A stretch of 40,598 nucleotides of DNA, taken from the NCBI RefSeq assembly GCF_008120935.1, contig NZ_RDBO01000077.1, positions 1,177,176-1,217,773 of the forward strand, in the 5' to 3' direction. Of this stretch, positions 7,752 through 15,108 are shown piece after piece. A program made the position numbers and the translations under genes. Source of the stretch: Streptomyces sp. sk2.1. GTDB lineage: Bacteria > Actinomycetota > Actinomycetes > Streptomycetales > Streptomycetaceae. Numbering within the stretch: the first letter of the stretch is position 1; each line of letters opens with the position of its first letter. The notes below the pieces were generated by a model, which searched no databases, was not told where the DNA came from, and was given only the letters and a program-made list of their open reading frames with translations.

Positions 7752-8393
7752 TCAGAGCCCGTACCGCCGTACCGACTCCTCCTCCTGAGCCATCCGGTGC
7801 AGGGACATCAGCAGCGGCTCGTAGAGCACCGCCGACGCGACGGCCGCCTCCACCTGCTCCTCCTCGGTGGGATACGTCTCCATCATGTCCAGGTTCTGGA
7901 CGGCGACTTGATGCATCAGCCGGGCCTGCTCGGCCAGGTACTCGACGTCGCAGGGATAGCCGAGGCGGATCAGCGTGGCCACCGAGGACACCAGCGAGCG
8001 GTGGGTGGGGGACAAGGAGCCGATCTCCTGCGCCGTCGCCCAGTCGAGCCGCTCCAGGAGCCGCTCGACGACCTCCCGGGCGGCCGCCGTCTCCGGCGCC
8101 TCCTCGTCGGGCTCCGGGCCGTGCGGGAGCGCCCAGAGCGCGGCGCCCAGCCGGATCGTCCGCCCCAGGGACTCGTCCTCCACGTGGGAGAGGACCTCAC
8201 GGACCGTGGCCACGGGCAGGCGTCCGACCTGGATCAGGGCCCGCACCAGGCGCAGCCGGCGCAGATGGTTCCCGTCGTACTCGGCCTGCGTGGCGCTGAC
8301 CCGGTGGCCGGGGCGCAGCAGCCCCTCGCGCAGGTAGTACTTGATCGTCGCGGGTTTGACGCCGCTCTTCTCGCTCAGTTCCGAGAGCCGCAT
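7752..8393 (-). CDS. MerR-family transcriptional regulator
   Basis: 213-residue DNA-binding protein. The N-terminal winged HTH reads MRLSELSEKSGVKPATIKYY with the typical LREGLLRPG wing. A helical effector/dimer region follows, with no Cys metal site of the MerR/SoxR kind and no TipA or GyrI effector domain that I recognise. ATG at 8391-8393 with GGAAGG 8 nt upstream; the longer open frame up to 8465 reads through the operator and has no SD. It is divergent from a DUF4188 gene with a perfect 19-bp dyad between them, so it most likely controls that pair. Confidence 0.88.
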   Translation of the reverse strand: MRLSELSEKSGVKPATIKYYLREGLLRPGHRVSATQAEYDGNHLRRLRLVRALIQVGRLPVATVREVLSHVEDESLGRTIRLGAALWALPHGPEPDEEAPETAAAREVVERLLERLDWATAQEIGSLSPTHRSLVSSVATLIRLGYPCDVEYLAEQARLMHQVAVQNLDMMETYPTEEEQVEAAVASAVLYEPLLMSLHRMAQEEESVRRYGL

Positions 8394-8433
8394 GTGTCGT
8401 GCCTTCCCTTGCGCCACCTCTTGGGCAGTGCCA

Positions 8434-8452
8434 CTATCCAACCATTGGATAG
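8434..8452. promoter_or_regulatory. Perfect 19-bp dyad, candidate MerR operator
   Basis: CTATCCAA-CCA-TTGGATAG, 8-bp perfect half-sites around 3 bp, in the 92-bp gap between the divergent MerR and DUF4188 genes. The size fits the 19-20-bp promoter-spacer operators of MerR proteins. TTGGGC at 8421-8426 could be a -35 on the plus strand. Confidence 0.75.
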
Positions 8453-8485
8453 CGGCACTCTCCAATGAAGAGAGGGGTGGATGAC

Positions 8486-8983
8486 GTGTTCGGCAAAACG
8501 ATTCCGGGACGGACGACCGCGGCGGCCGAGGGGGAGGTGGTCGTGCTGCTCATCGGGATGCGCATCAACCACTTCCGGGGCGTGCACCACTGGCTGCCGG
8601 TCTTCGTCGCGATGCTGCGCATGCTGCGGGAGTTGGGCAGGGACAAGGAGCGCGGCCTGCTCGGGCGCACGCTGCTGTCGGGCTCGCCGCGGTCGTACTG
8701 GGTCGTCCAGTACTGGGAGTCGAAGGAGAAGCTCTACGCGTACGCGAGCGCTCCCGACATGTTCCACCGCAGGGCCTGGGCGATCATGAACCGCAAGGAG
8801 AAGAAGTCCCGGCAGCACGTGGGGCTGTGGCACGAGACGTACATAGTGCCCGAGGGCGGGTACGAGGCGATCTACGCGGACATGCCGGTCCACGGACTGG
8901 CGGGGGCCACCGGGGTGCTGCCGATCGAGGGGCGCGGCCGCCGGGCGGCGGACCGTCTCGCGCACCGCTCGTCCGCGGGGTGA
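8486..8983 (+). CDS. DUF4188 domain protein (dimeric alpha/beta-barrel monooxygenase-like)
   Basis: 165-residue cytoplasmic protein of the DUF4188 family, sometimes labelled monooxygenase; no activity is established to my knowledge. Family marks are VVVLLIGMRINHFRGVHHW, a central YWVVQYWESKEKLYAYA and the C-terminal VGLWHETYIVPEGGYEAIYADMP. I start at GTG 8486 because GAGGGG at 8472-8477 sits 8 nt upstream; ATG at 8465 is in frame but has no SD. Divergent from a MerR gene with a shared operator, suggesting inducible expression by a small molecule. Confidence 0.82.
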   Translation: MFGKTIPGRTTAAAEGEVVVLLIGMRINHFRGVHHWLPVFVAMLRMLRELGRDKERGLLGRTLLSGSPRSYWVVQYWESKEKLYAYASAPDMFHRRAWAIMNRKEKKSRQHVGLWHETYIVPEGGYEAIYADMPVHGLAGATGVLPIEGRGRRAADRLAHRSSAG

Positions 8984-8995
8984 GGTTCCGACGGA

Positions 8996-9019
8996 GGCCG
9001 CCACGACGCTGGGGCGGCC
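8996..9019. terminator. Hairpin between convergent DUF4188 and ndgR genes
   Basis: GGCCGCC/GGCGGCC 7-bp stem with a 10-nt loop, midway between the two stops. A modest terminator candidate. Confidence 0.45.
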
Positions 9020-9037
9020 GGGAAGTCGTCGAACGCG

Positions 9038-9754
9038 TCAGCCGTTGCGGCGCAGGGCCTCGCTGAGCCTGGCCGCCGAATCGATGACCGCCTGGGCGTG
9101 CATCCGGCCCGGGTGCCGGGTCAGCCGCTCGATCGGTCCCGAGACCGAGACGGCGGCGACCACCCGGTTCGACGGACCGCGCACCGGGGCCGAGACCGAG
9201 GCGACGCCCGGCTCGCGCTCACCGATCGACTGGGCCCAGCCCCTGCGCCGTACGCCCGAGAGCGCCGTCGCCGTGAAACGGGCGCCCTGGAGGCCGCGGT
9301 GCAGGCGCTCCGGCTCCTCCCAGGCCATCAGGATCTGGGCCGACGAACCGGCCTTCATGGTGAGCGTGGAGCCGACCGGCACGGTGTCCCGCAGGCCGGA
9401 CAGCCGCTCCGCCGCCGCCACGCAGATCCGCATGTCGCCCTGCCGGCGGTAGAGCTGCGCGCTCTCGCCGGTGATGTCGCGCAGGTGGGTGAGCACCGGT
9501 CCCGCCGTGGCCAGCAGACGGTCCTCACCGGCCGCGGCCGCGAGCTCCGCCAGCCGGGGGCCGAGAATGAAACGGCCCTGCATGTCCCTCGCCACCATGC
9601 GGTGGTGTTCCAGTGCCACGGCCAGTCGATGGGCCGTGGGTCGTGCGAGCCCGGTCGCCGCGACCAGCCCGGCGAGGGTGGCCGGACCGGACTCCAGGGC
9701 GCTCAATACGAGAGCCGCCTTGTCGAGAACGCCGACGCCGCTAGAGTTGTCCAT
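9038..9754 (-). CDS. ndgR: IclR-family regulator of amino-acid metabolism (NdgR)
   Basis: 238 residues, the usual NdgR length. The N-terminal winged HTH contains TLAGLVAATGLARPTAHRLAVAL; the C-terminal IclR effector domain contains GSTLTMKAGSSAQILMAW and VSVSAPVRGPSNRVVAAVS. In S. coelicolor NdgR binds upstream of leuCD and controls branched-chain amino-acid genes and, indirectly, antibiotic output. ATG at 9752-9754 (MDNSSGVGVLDKA). Divergent from leuC with 174 bp between, the standard arrangement, so the intergenic DNA should hold its operator. Confidence 0.93.
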   Translation of the reverse strand: MDNSSGVGVLDKAALVLSALESGPATLAGLVAATGLARPTAHRLAVALEHHRMVARDMQGRFILGPRLAELAAAAGEDRLLATAGPVLTHLRDITGESAQLYRRQGDMRICVAAAERLSGLRDTVPVGSTLTMKAGSSAQILMAWEEPERLHRGLQGARFTATALSGVRRRGWAQSIGEREPGVASVSAPVRGPSNRVVAAVSVSGPIERLTRHPGRMHAQAVIDSAARLSEALRRNG

Positions 9755-9928
9755 ACGACGATACTCCCGTCTCACTCTGTGAAACGCAAGTTCAATTTCC
9801 GGCGGAAGTTGCGAACCTGTACGAGCGGCCGCACGACGGCCCGTCTGCCACCGTCCCGCAGGGGGTCGGGACGACGGCGCACCGAATCTCTAGTTGGGCC
9901 GGCGAAGACGCCGGCCGGAGGGAAAGCG
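9755..9928. promoter_or_regulatory. ndgR-leuC divergent control region
   Basis: Holds an imperfect dyad around CGCAAGTT (9785-9792) and AAGTTGCG (9806-9813), a candidate NdgR site, and a hairpin CGTCCCG/CGGGACG at 9852-9873 in the presumed leuC leader. GGAGGGAAAG at 9918-9926 is the strong SD of leuC. The NdgR consensus is not known to me in enough detail to match it. Confidence 0.5.
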
Positions 9929-11353
9929 ATGGGTAGGACACTCGCGGAGAAGGTCTGGGACGACCATGTCGTCCGGCGCGCCGAAGGCGAGCCCGACCTC
10001 CTCTTCATCGATCTGCACCTGCTGCACGAGGTGACCAGCCCGCAGGCCTTCGACGGCCTCCGGCAGGCCGGACGCCCGGTGCGGCGCCTCGATCTCACCA
10101 TCGCCACCGAGGACCACAACACCCCGACCCTCGACATCGACAAGCCGATCGCCGACCCGGTCTCCCGCGCCCAGCTGGAGACCCTGCGCAAGAACTGCGC
10201 GGAGTTCGGCGTGAGGCTGCACCCGCTGGGCGACGTGGAGCAGGGCGTCGTGCACGTGGTCGGCCCGCAGCTGGGGCTGACCCAGCCGGGCACCACGGTG
10301 GTCTGCGGCGACTCCCACACCTCCACGCACGGCGCCTTCGGCGCGCTGGCGTTCGGCATCGGCACCAGCCAGGTCGAGCACGTCCTGGCCACCCAGACCC
10401 TGCCGATGGCCCGCCCGAAGACCATGGCGATCACCGTCGACGGCGAACTGCCCGACGGCGTCACGGCCAAGGACCTGATCCTCGCGATCATCGCCCGCAT
10501 CGGCACCGGCGGAGGCCAGGGCTACATCCTCGAATACCGCGGCCCGGCCATCGAGAAGCTCTCGATGGAGGCCCGGATGACCATCTGCAACATGTCGATC
10601 GAGGCCGGTGCCCGGGCGGGCATGATCGCCCCGGACGAGACCACCTTCGACTACCTGAGGGGCCGCGACCACGCCCCGCGGGGCGAGGACTGGGACGCCG
10701 CCGTCGCGTACTGGAAGACGCTGCGCACCGACGACGACGCGGTCTTCGACGCCGAGGTCGTCATCGACGCCGCCGAGCTGGCGCCGTTCGTCACCTGGGG
10801 CACCAACCCCGGCCAGGGCGCGCCGCTGTCGGCGAACGTCCCCGATCCCGCTTCGTACGAGGACGCCTCGGAGCGGAACGCCGCCGAAAAGGCCCTGGAG
10901 TACATGGGGTTGACCGCGGGGCAGCCGCTGCGCGAGATCAATGTGGACACCGTCTTCGTAGGCTCCTGCACCAACGGCCGGATCGAGGACCTGCGCAACG
11001 CGGCCGCGATCCTGGAGGGCCGCAGGGTCGCGGACGGCGTGCGGATGCTGGTCGTCCCCGGCTCGGTCCGGGTCGCCCTGCAGGCCGTCGAGGAGGGCCT
11101 GGACAAGGTCTTCACCGCCGCCGGCGCCGAATGGCGGCACGCGGGTTGCTCGATGTGCCTCGGCATGAACCCCGACCAGCTGGCCCCCGGCGAGCGCTCC
11201 GCCTCCACCTCGAACCGCAACTTCGAGGGCCGGCAGGGCAAGGGCGGCCGTACGCACCTGGTCTCCCCGCAGGTCGCCGCCGCCACCGCCGTGCTGGGCC
11301 ACCTGGCCTCGCCCGCCGACCTGTCCGACGCCCGTACGCCCGCCGGAGTCTGA
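9929..11353 (+). CDS. leuC: 3-isopropylmalate dehydratase, large subunit
   Basis: 474-residue aconitase-family subunit isomerising 2- to 3-isopropylmalate in leucine synthesis, together with LeuD. The 4Fe-4S ligands are in place: Cys347 in GSCTNG, and Cys407 and Cys410 in AGCSMCLG, the same positions as in E. coli LeuC. CGDSHTSTHGAFG and the ending SPQVAAATAVLG also fit. ATG 9929 follows a strong GGAGGGAAAG SD; the open frame upstream is non-coding. leuD starts 5 bp after its stop, and ndgR is divergent upstream. Confidence 0.97.
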   Translation: MGRTLAEKVWDDHVVRRAEGEPDLLFIDLHLLHEVTSPQAFDGLRQAGRPVRRLDLTIATEDHNTPTLDIDKPIADPVSRAQLETLRKNCAEFGVRLHPLGDVEQGVVHVVGPQLGLTQPGTTVVCGDSHTSTHGAFGALAFGIGTSQVEHVLATQTLPMARPKTMAITVDGELPDGVTAKDLILAIIARIGTGGGQGYILEYRGPAIEKLSMEARMTICNMSIEAGARAGMIAPDETTFDYLRGRDHAPRGEDWDAAVAYWKTLRTDDDAVFDAEVVIDAAELAPFVTWGTNPGQGAPLSANVPDPASYEDASERNAAEKALEYMGLTAGQPLREINVDTVFVGSCTNGRIEDLRNAAAILEGRRVADGVRMLVVPGSVRVALQAVEEGLDKVFTAAGAEWRHAGCSMCLGMNPDQLAPGERSASTSNRNFEGRQGKGGRTHLVSPQVAAATAVLGHLASPADLSDARTPAGV

Positions 11354-11358
11354 GAATC

Positions 11359-11952
11359 ATGGAAGCTTTCACCACGCACACCGGCCGGGCCGTCCCGCTG
11401 CGCCGCAGCAACGTCGACACCGACCAGATCATCCCCGCCCACTGGCTGAAGAAGGTCACCCGCGACGGCTTCGAGGACGGGCTGTTCGAGGCCTGGCGCA
11501 AGGACGAGGACTTCGTCCTCAACCGCCCGGAGCGCAAAGGCGCCACGGTCCTGGTGGCCGGCCCGGACTTCGGCACCGGCTCGTCCCGCGAGCACGCCGT
11601 GTGGGCCCTGCAGAACTACGGCTTCAAGGCCGTGATTTCCTCCCGCTTCGCCGACATCTTCCGCGGCAACTCGCTGAAGAACGGCCTGTTGACCGTCGTG
11701 CTCGACCAGAAGACCGTCGACGCGCTCTGGGAGCTGACCGAGGCCGACCCGACGGTCGAGATCACCGTCGACCTGGAGGGGCGCCAGGTGCGCGCCGAGG
11801 GGATCACCGCCGACTTCGAGCTCGACGAGAACGCCCGCTGGCGACTGCTGAACGGGCTGGATGACATCGGTCTCACCCTTCAGAACGAAGCGGACATCGC
11901 GACTTACGAGGCAGCCAGGCCGGCCTTCAAGCCACGTACAATTAACGCCTGA
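11359..11952 (+). CDS. leuD: 3-isopropylmalate dehydratase, small subunit
   Basis: 197-residue swivel-domain partner of LeuC. Marks: RSNVDTDQIIPAHWLK near the N-terminus, GPDFGTGSSREHAVWAL (substrate loop) and SSRFADIFRGNSLKNGLL. ATG 11359 directly follows leuC, so the pair is one transcript that ends in the hairpin at 11968-12003. Confidence 0.97.
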   Translation: MEAFTTHTGRAVPLRRSNVDTDQIIPAHWLKKVTRDGFEDGLFEAWRKDEDFVLNRPERKGATVLVAGPDFGTGSSREHAVWALQNYGFKAVISSRFADIFRGNSLKNGLLTVVLDQKTVDALWELTEADPTVEITVDLEGRQVRAEGITADFELDENARWRLLNGLDDIGLTLQNEADIATYEAARPAFKPRTINA

Positions 11953-11967
11953 GCAGCGCGTTTCCAG

Positions 11968-12003
11968 GACTGCGCCCCCTGCCTTCTGGTAGGGGGCGCA
12001 GTC
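11968..12003 (+). terminator. Terminator of leuCD
   Basis: GACTGCGCCCCCT pairs perfectly with AGGGGGCGCAGTC. The stem extends by GCC/GGT to a TTCT loop, 16 bp in all, and TTGTT follows shortly. Confidence 0.88.
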
Positions 12004-12044
12004 GCTTGTTGAGACCCCGTCGGGCGACAACTCGCCCCAGATGG

Positions 12045-12056
12045 CACAATCGGTGC
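12045..12056 (+). promoter_or_regulatory. Leaderless promoter of the 75-residue gene
   Basis: CACAAT at 12045-12050 lies 6 nt before the ATG at 12057, and no SD is present. The hexamer is a weaker match than the other leaderless cases. Confidence 0.4.
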
Positions 12057-12284
12057 ATGGAACGCGACAGCCAACTCGAGCTTTACGGCCAAGTCGCCGA
12101 CCGATTGAAGGAAGCGCACACAAGAGTGCGCGCACTGCAAGTCCCGGAGGGCGTAAGGATGGCGCTGTCCCGGAAGCTGTTGGTCATCACGGCCGCGGCT
12201 AAGCACGATCTCCCGGACGCGGCAAGGCGTCTGGACCGGTTGATGAAGGACCTCGACGAGGGCCGATTCCCCGAAGGTGAGTGA
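12057..12284 (+). CDS. Conserved small actinobacterial protein, unknown function
   Basis: 75 residues, mostly alpha-helical by appearance: MERDSQLELYGQVADRL, then LKEAHTRVRALQVPEGVR and an amphipathic C-terminal helix ending FPEGE. No signal, membrane segment or Cys. I know a gene of this kind only by its constant place between leuD and hup in Streptomyces. ATG 12057 without SD follows a -10-like box, hence probably leaderless. An in-frame start at 12006 would place the hairpin end and promoter inside the gene. Confidence 0.75.
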   Translation: MERDSQLELYGQVADRLKEAHTRVRALQVPEGVRMALSRKLLVITAAAKHDLPDAARRLDRLMKDLDEGRFPEGE

Positions 12285-12334
12285 CTCTGCGGAACGACGC
12301 AGCGGTCGACTTCGTTGCGGCACTAGGGTGATTA

Positions 12335-12376
12335 GCCCGTTTCGTGTTTGATTTGCGGTATATATCTGCCTAACGT
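12335..12376 (+). promoter_or_regulatory. AT-rich promoter region of hupS
   Basis: Contains TTGATT (12349-12354), TATATATC (12359-12366) and TAACGT (12371-12376). TTGATT-16 bp-TAACGT is one reading; TATATA as -10 is another. A run of A/T this strong is rare in this window. Confidence 0.5.
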
Positions 12377-12427
12377 GCGAAAACGCTTGAACACTTTCGT
12401 TCTGGCAATGTCTCCGAAGGGGAAGAC

Positions 12428-13096
12428 GTGAACAAGGCGCAGCTCGTAGAAGCGATTGCCGACAAGGTCGGCGGCCGTCAGCAGGCCGCCGACGCCGTCG
12501 ACGCGGTGCTCGACGCGATCGTCCGTGCGGTTGTCGCGGGGGACCGTGTCTCGGTCACGGGCTTCGGCTCGTTCGAGAAGGTCGACCGCCCCGCCCGGTA
12601 CGCCCGCAACCCGCAGACGGGTGAGCGCGTGCGGGTCAAGAAGACCTCGGTTCCCCGCTTCCGCGCGGGACAGGGCTTCAAGGACCTGGTGAGCGGCTCG
12701 AAGAAGCTCCCCAAGGGCGGCGAGGTGGCCGTGAAGAAGGCGCCCAAGGGCAGCCTCTCGGGTGGTGCTTCCACCCGTACGACGACCAAGGCCGCGGCCA
12801 AGAAGGCCGCCGCCAAGAAGGCCACGGCGAAGAAGGCCACCGCCAAGAAGACCGTGACCGCCGCGAAGAAGACCACGGCGGCGAAGAAGACCACCGCGAA
12901 GAAGACCACCGCGGCGGCCAAGAAGGCCACGGCCGCGAAGAAGACCACCGCCGCGGCGGCGAAGAAGACGGCGACGAAGAAGACCACCGCCGCCAAGACC
13001 GCCCCCGCCAAGAAGGCCACGGCGAAGAAGGCGCCCGCGAAGAAGACCACGGCGCGCAAGACCACGGCCAAGAAGACCACCGCACGGAAGAAGTGA
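12428..13096 (+). CDS. hupS: HU-family nucleoid protein with lysine-rich histone-like tail (HupS)
   Basis: 222-residue DNA-compacting protein. Residues 1-92 form the HU fold (MNKAQLVEAIADKVGG, VTGFGSFEKVDRPARYARNP, and the DNA arm RNPQTGERVRVKK). Residues 93-222 are a low-complexity tail of AKK/TAKK/TTAKK repeats resembling eukaryotic H1 tails. The two-domain form is the sporulation-associated HupS of Streptomyces, which compacts spore nucleoids. GTG start after AAGGGGAAG. Alone in its transcript, with an AT-rich promoter and its own terminator. Confidence 0.95.
   Translation: MNKAQLVEAIADKVGGRQQAADAVDAVLDAIVRAVVAGDRVSVTGFGSFEKVDRPARYARNPQTGERVRVKKTSVPRFRAGQGFKDLVSGSKKLPKGGEVAVKKAPKGSLSGGASTRTTTKAAAKKAAAKKATAKKATAKKTVTAAKKTTAAKKTTAKKTTAAAKKATAAKKTTAAAAKKTATKKTTAAKTAPAKKATAKKAPAKKTTARKTTAKKTTARKK
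12775..13093 (+). repeat. Lysine/alanine/threonine repeat tail of HupS
   Basis: Irregular tandem units of GCCAAGAAG, GCGAAGAAG and ACCACC encode the AKK-type tail. Such DNA is prone to slippage, so tail length should vary between strains. Confidence 0.85.
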
Positions 13097-13127
13097 GACC
13101 GAGCAGCACAGACCGCTCACACGCACC

Positions 13128-13158
13128 GGGCCGGGCTCCCCTCGGGGGAGCCCGGCCC
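13128..13158 (+). terminator. Terminator of hupS
   Basis: GGGCCGGGCTCCCC pairs perfectly with GGGGAGCCCGGCCC around a 3-nt loop; 31 bp after the hupS stop. Confidence 0.85.
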
Positions 13159-13189
13159 GCGGGCTGTCGTGGGCGCGTGCGCGCGGCCG

Positions 13190-13393
13190 TCAGAACGTCT
13201 GCAGGGTCACCAGGGTGATCCGCAGGTCCGCGCCCTCGCCGCGGCCCTCGATCCGCACCCGCTGCCCGGGCCGCAGCAGCAGCAGCCCGCCGGCGTCGAA
13301 GGCCCGGGCGTCGAACTCCACCGGGGTGCCGTCGTCGAGCAGCACGCTGCCGGTGCGGGTCTCGGGGTCGTACGTGTACGAGGTCGCCTGCAT
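13190..13393 (-). CDS. Small conserved protein, possible OB/beta-barrel fold
   Basis: 67 residues, all-beta in appearance: YTYDPETRTGSVLLDDGT, VEFDARAFDAGGLLLLRPGQ, RVRIEG. The pattern (short strands, a central PGQRVRIE segment) recalls cold-shock or S1-like barrels, but the RNA-binding aromatic motifs of Csp are missing, so function is open. ATG at 13391-13393. It lies 111 bp downstream of cofC on the same strand. Confidence 0.72.
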   Translation of the reverse strand: MQATSYTYDPETRTGSVLLDDGTPVEFDARAFDAGGLLLLRPGQRVRIEGRGEGADLRITLVTLQTF

Positions 13394-13504
13394 GGACGGC
13401 AGCCTAGCGGCCCGGCACGGGGCGACCGGGTCCGGTACGGGGGCGGCGCGGCCCGGTACGGGTAGCGGGGCGGGCGCCCGGGGCGCGTCCCCGGAAGGGC
13501 GGCG

Positions 13505-14182
13505 CTACCGACGCGGTGCGGCCCGGGGGATTCCCGCGCCCAGGTGTTCCGCGGCGTGTTCCGCCGTGTGCGGGCCGACGCCCAGGGCCAGCGCGGCCCG
13601 CAGGTCCGCGCCGGTGTCCACGTCCTGGCGGACCGAATCGATACCGGTCAGGTCGGCCTCCACCGCCCCGGAGTCCAGATGCCGGACCCGGGAGGGGCCG
13701 CCGAAAGCCGGGCGCAATTCCGCCCCGGGCGCGGCCGACAGAAATGTTGTGCCGATTCCCGCCGCATCCGTCACAAATGTGCGCGGGAATTCGGCGGAGT
13801 AATTGAGTACCCGGGCCAATTCCCCGGGACGCAGTGCCGGGAGATCGGCGTTGAGCGCGGCGAGGGCGGCCCGGGGCCGCCGGGCCCGTACGGTGCGCGC
13901 GCCGTGCGCCAGCGCGGCGTTGAGCCCGCGGTCGGGCTCGTCGGGCACGACGCGCGCGCCGAGCGCGGCGAGCGCGGCCCCGGCCTCCGCGTCGTCCGTG
14001 ACCACCACCACATCCAGCACCGCCGGGCAGGACAGGACGGCGGCCACGGTGTCCCGGGCGAAGGCGAGGGCGAGCCGCGGACGCAGCGCGTCCCCCGTCG
14101 CGGGCGCCAGCCTGCTCTTGGCCCGGGCCAAGGGTTTCAACGGGACGACCAGGGACCAGGGACCGGTCGGGTCGGTGTTCGT
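13505..14182 (-). CDS. cofC: 2-phospho-L-lactate guanylyltransferase, coenzyme F420 synthesis; start codon unclear
   Basis: Nucleotidyltransferase that activates 2-phospholactate or phosphoenolpyruvate with GTP for F420. Marks: LVVPLKPLARAKSRLAP near the N-terminus, VVVVTDD, ALNADLPALRPGEL, DAAGIGTTFLSA and FGGPSRVRHLDSG. The start is odd. From the upstream in-frame TAG to TTG 14140 there is no ATG or GTG in any minus frame. TTG 14140 would cut off the first core strand (LVVPL). A strong SD, GAGGGGGAG (14189-14197), sits exactly 6 nt before ACG at 14180-14182, from which TNTDPTGPWSLVVPL reads naturally. I give that start (225 residues); it may be a mutated ATG. Divergent from the plsC-like gene. 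Confidence 0.82.
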   Translation of the reverse strand, partial: TNTDPTGPWSLVVPLKPLARAKSRLAPATGDALRPRLALAFARDTVAAVLSCPAVLDVVVVTDDAEAGAALAALGARVVPDEPDRGLNAALAHGARTVRARRPRAALAALNADLPALRPGELARVLNYSAEFPRTFVTDAAGIGTTFLSAAPGAELRPAFGGPSRVRHLDSGAVEADLTGIDSVRQDVDTGADLRAALALGVGPHTAEHAAEHLGAGIPRAAPRR

Positions 14183-14355
14183 GGCGATCTCCCCCTCGGT
14201 GCGCTTCGCGGCCTATTCTCGCCTGCCTGCGCGAGAACCCGGAGGGACGGTCCCGAAACCGGGGCGTACGGTGTTCTCGACAGAGCAGGGGCCTGGGGCG
14301 AGACTTGACCGTCGGTAGCCAGGCAGAGTTCAGGTCCTTAGAGGAAGGTGTCCGA

Positions 14356-15108
14356 GTGTCCCGCCGCAGAATCGGCTTCTGGTACCGCCTGGCGGCGGTC
14401 ATCGCAAAACCGCCGCTGGTGGTTCTGTTCAAGCGTGACTGGCGGGGAATGGAGCACATTCCGGCCGACGGCGGATTCATCACGGCGGTCAACCACAACT
14501 CTTACCTGGACCCGCTCTCCTACGCCCATTTCCAGTACAACACCGGGCGGGTGCCCCGGCTCCTGGCCAAGGCGGCCCTCTTCAAGACGCCCTTCGTCGG
14601 AATGATGCTGCGCGGCACCGGACAGATTCCCGTGTACCGCGAGACGACCAACGCGCTGGACGCCTTCCGGGCCGCCGTCGACGCCATCGAGCGCGGCGAA
14701 TGCGTCGCCTTCTACCCGGAGGGCACCCTCACCCGCGACCCCGACATGTGGCCGATGGCCGGCAAGACCGGCGCGGCCCGCGTCGCGCTGCTGACGAAGG
14801 TCCCGGTCATCCCGGTCGCCCAGTGGGGCGCCAACCTGGCGATGCCGCCGTACGCCAAGACGGACAAGTTCCGGTTCTTCCCCCGCAAGACCCTCCAGGT
14901 GCAGGCGGGACCGCCCGTCGACCTCTCCCGGTTCTACGACCTGCAGCCGACGCCCGAGGTGCTGCGCGAGGCTACCGAGGTCATCATGGCCGCGGTGACC
15001 GAGCAGCTGGAGATCGTGCGGGGCGAGAAGGCCCCGGCACAGCCGTACGACCACCGCAGGGCCCGCGCGGAACAGCGGCGCAAGGCCGAGGGAAAGGGAA
15101 CCAAGTGA
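14356..15108 (+). CDS. 1-acyl-glycerol-3-phosphate acyltransferase-like protein (PlsC family)
   Basis: 250-residue membrane-associated acyltransferase, likely making phosphatidic acid or related lipids. Motif I NHNSYLDP at residues 46-53, motif II around GTGQIPVYRE, motif III FYPEGTLTR near 119-127 and motif IV VPVIPVAQWG. It has a basic C-terminus (HRRARAEQRRKAEG). GTG 14356 has GAGGAAGG 7 nt upstream; the longer frame from 14305 lacks an SD. The stop overlaps the gpsA start (GTGA), so it is coupled to the enzyme making glycerol-3-phosphate. Confidence 0.9.
   Translation: MSRRRIGFWYRLAAVIAKPPLVVLFKRDWRGMEHIPADGGFITAVNHNSYLDPLSYAHFQYNTGRVPRLLAKAALFKTPFVGMMLRGTGQIPVYRETTNALDAFRAAVDAIERGECVAFYPEGTLTRDPDMWPMAGKTGAARVALLTKVPVIPVAQWGANLAMPPYAKTDKFRFFPRKTLQVQAGPPVDLSRFYDLQPTPEVLREATEVIMAAVTEQLEIVRGEKAPAQPYDHRRARAEQRRKAEGKGTK

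Noticed and set aside
12775..13093. Tandem repeats as a CRISPR array or minisatellite element
   Set aside because: The units are irregular 9-12-bp codon blocks inside hupS that encode its AKK tail; no spacers, no cas genes.
13404..14498. 364-codon minus-strand frame overlapping cofC
   Set aside because: Arg/Pro/Gly-rich frame typical of high-GC shadows; cofC in another frame carries all the family motifs.
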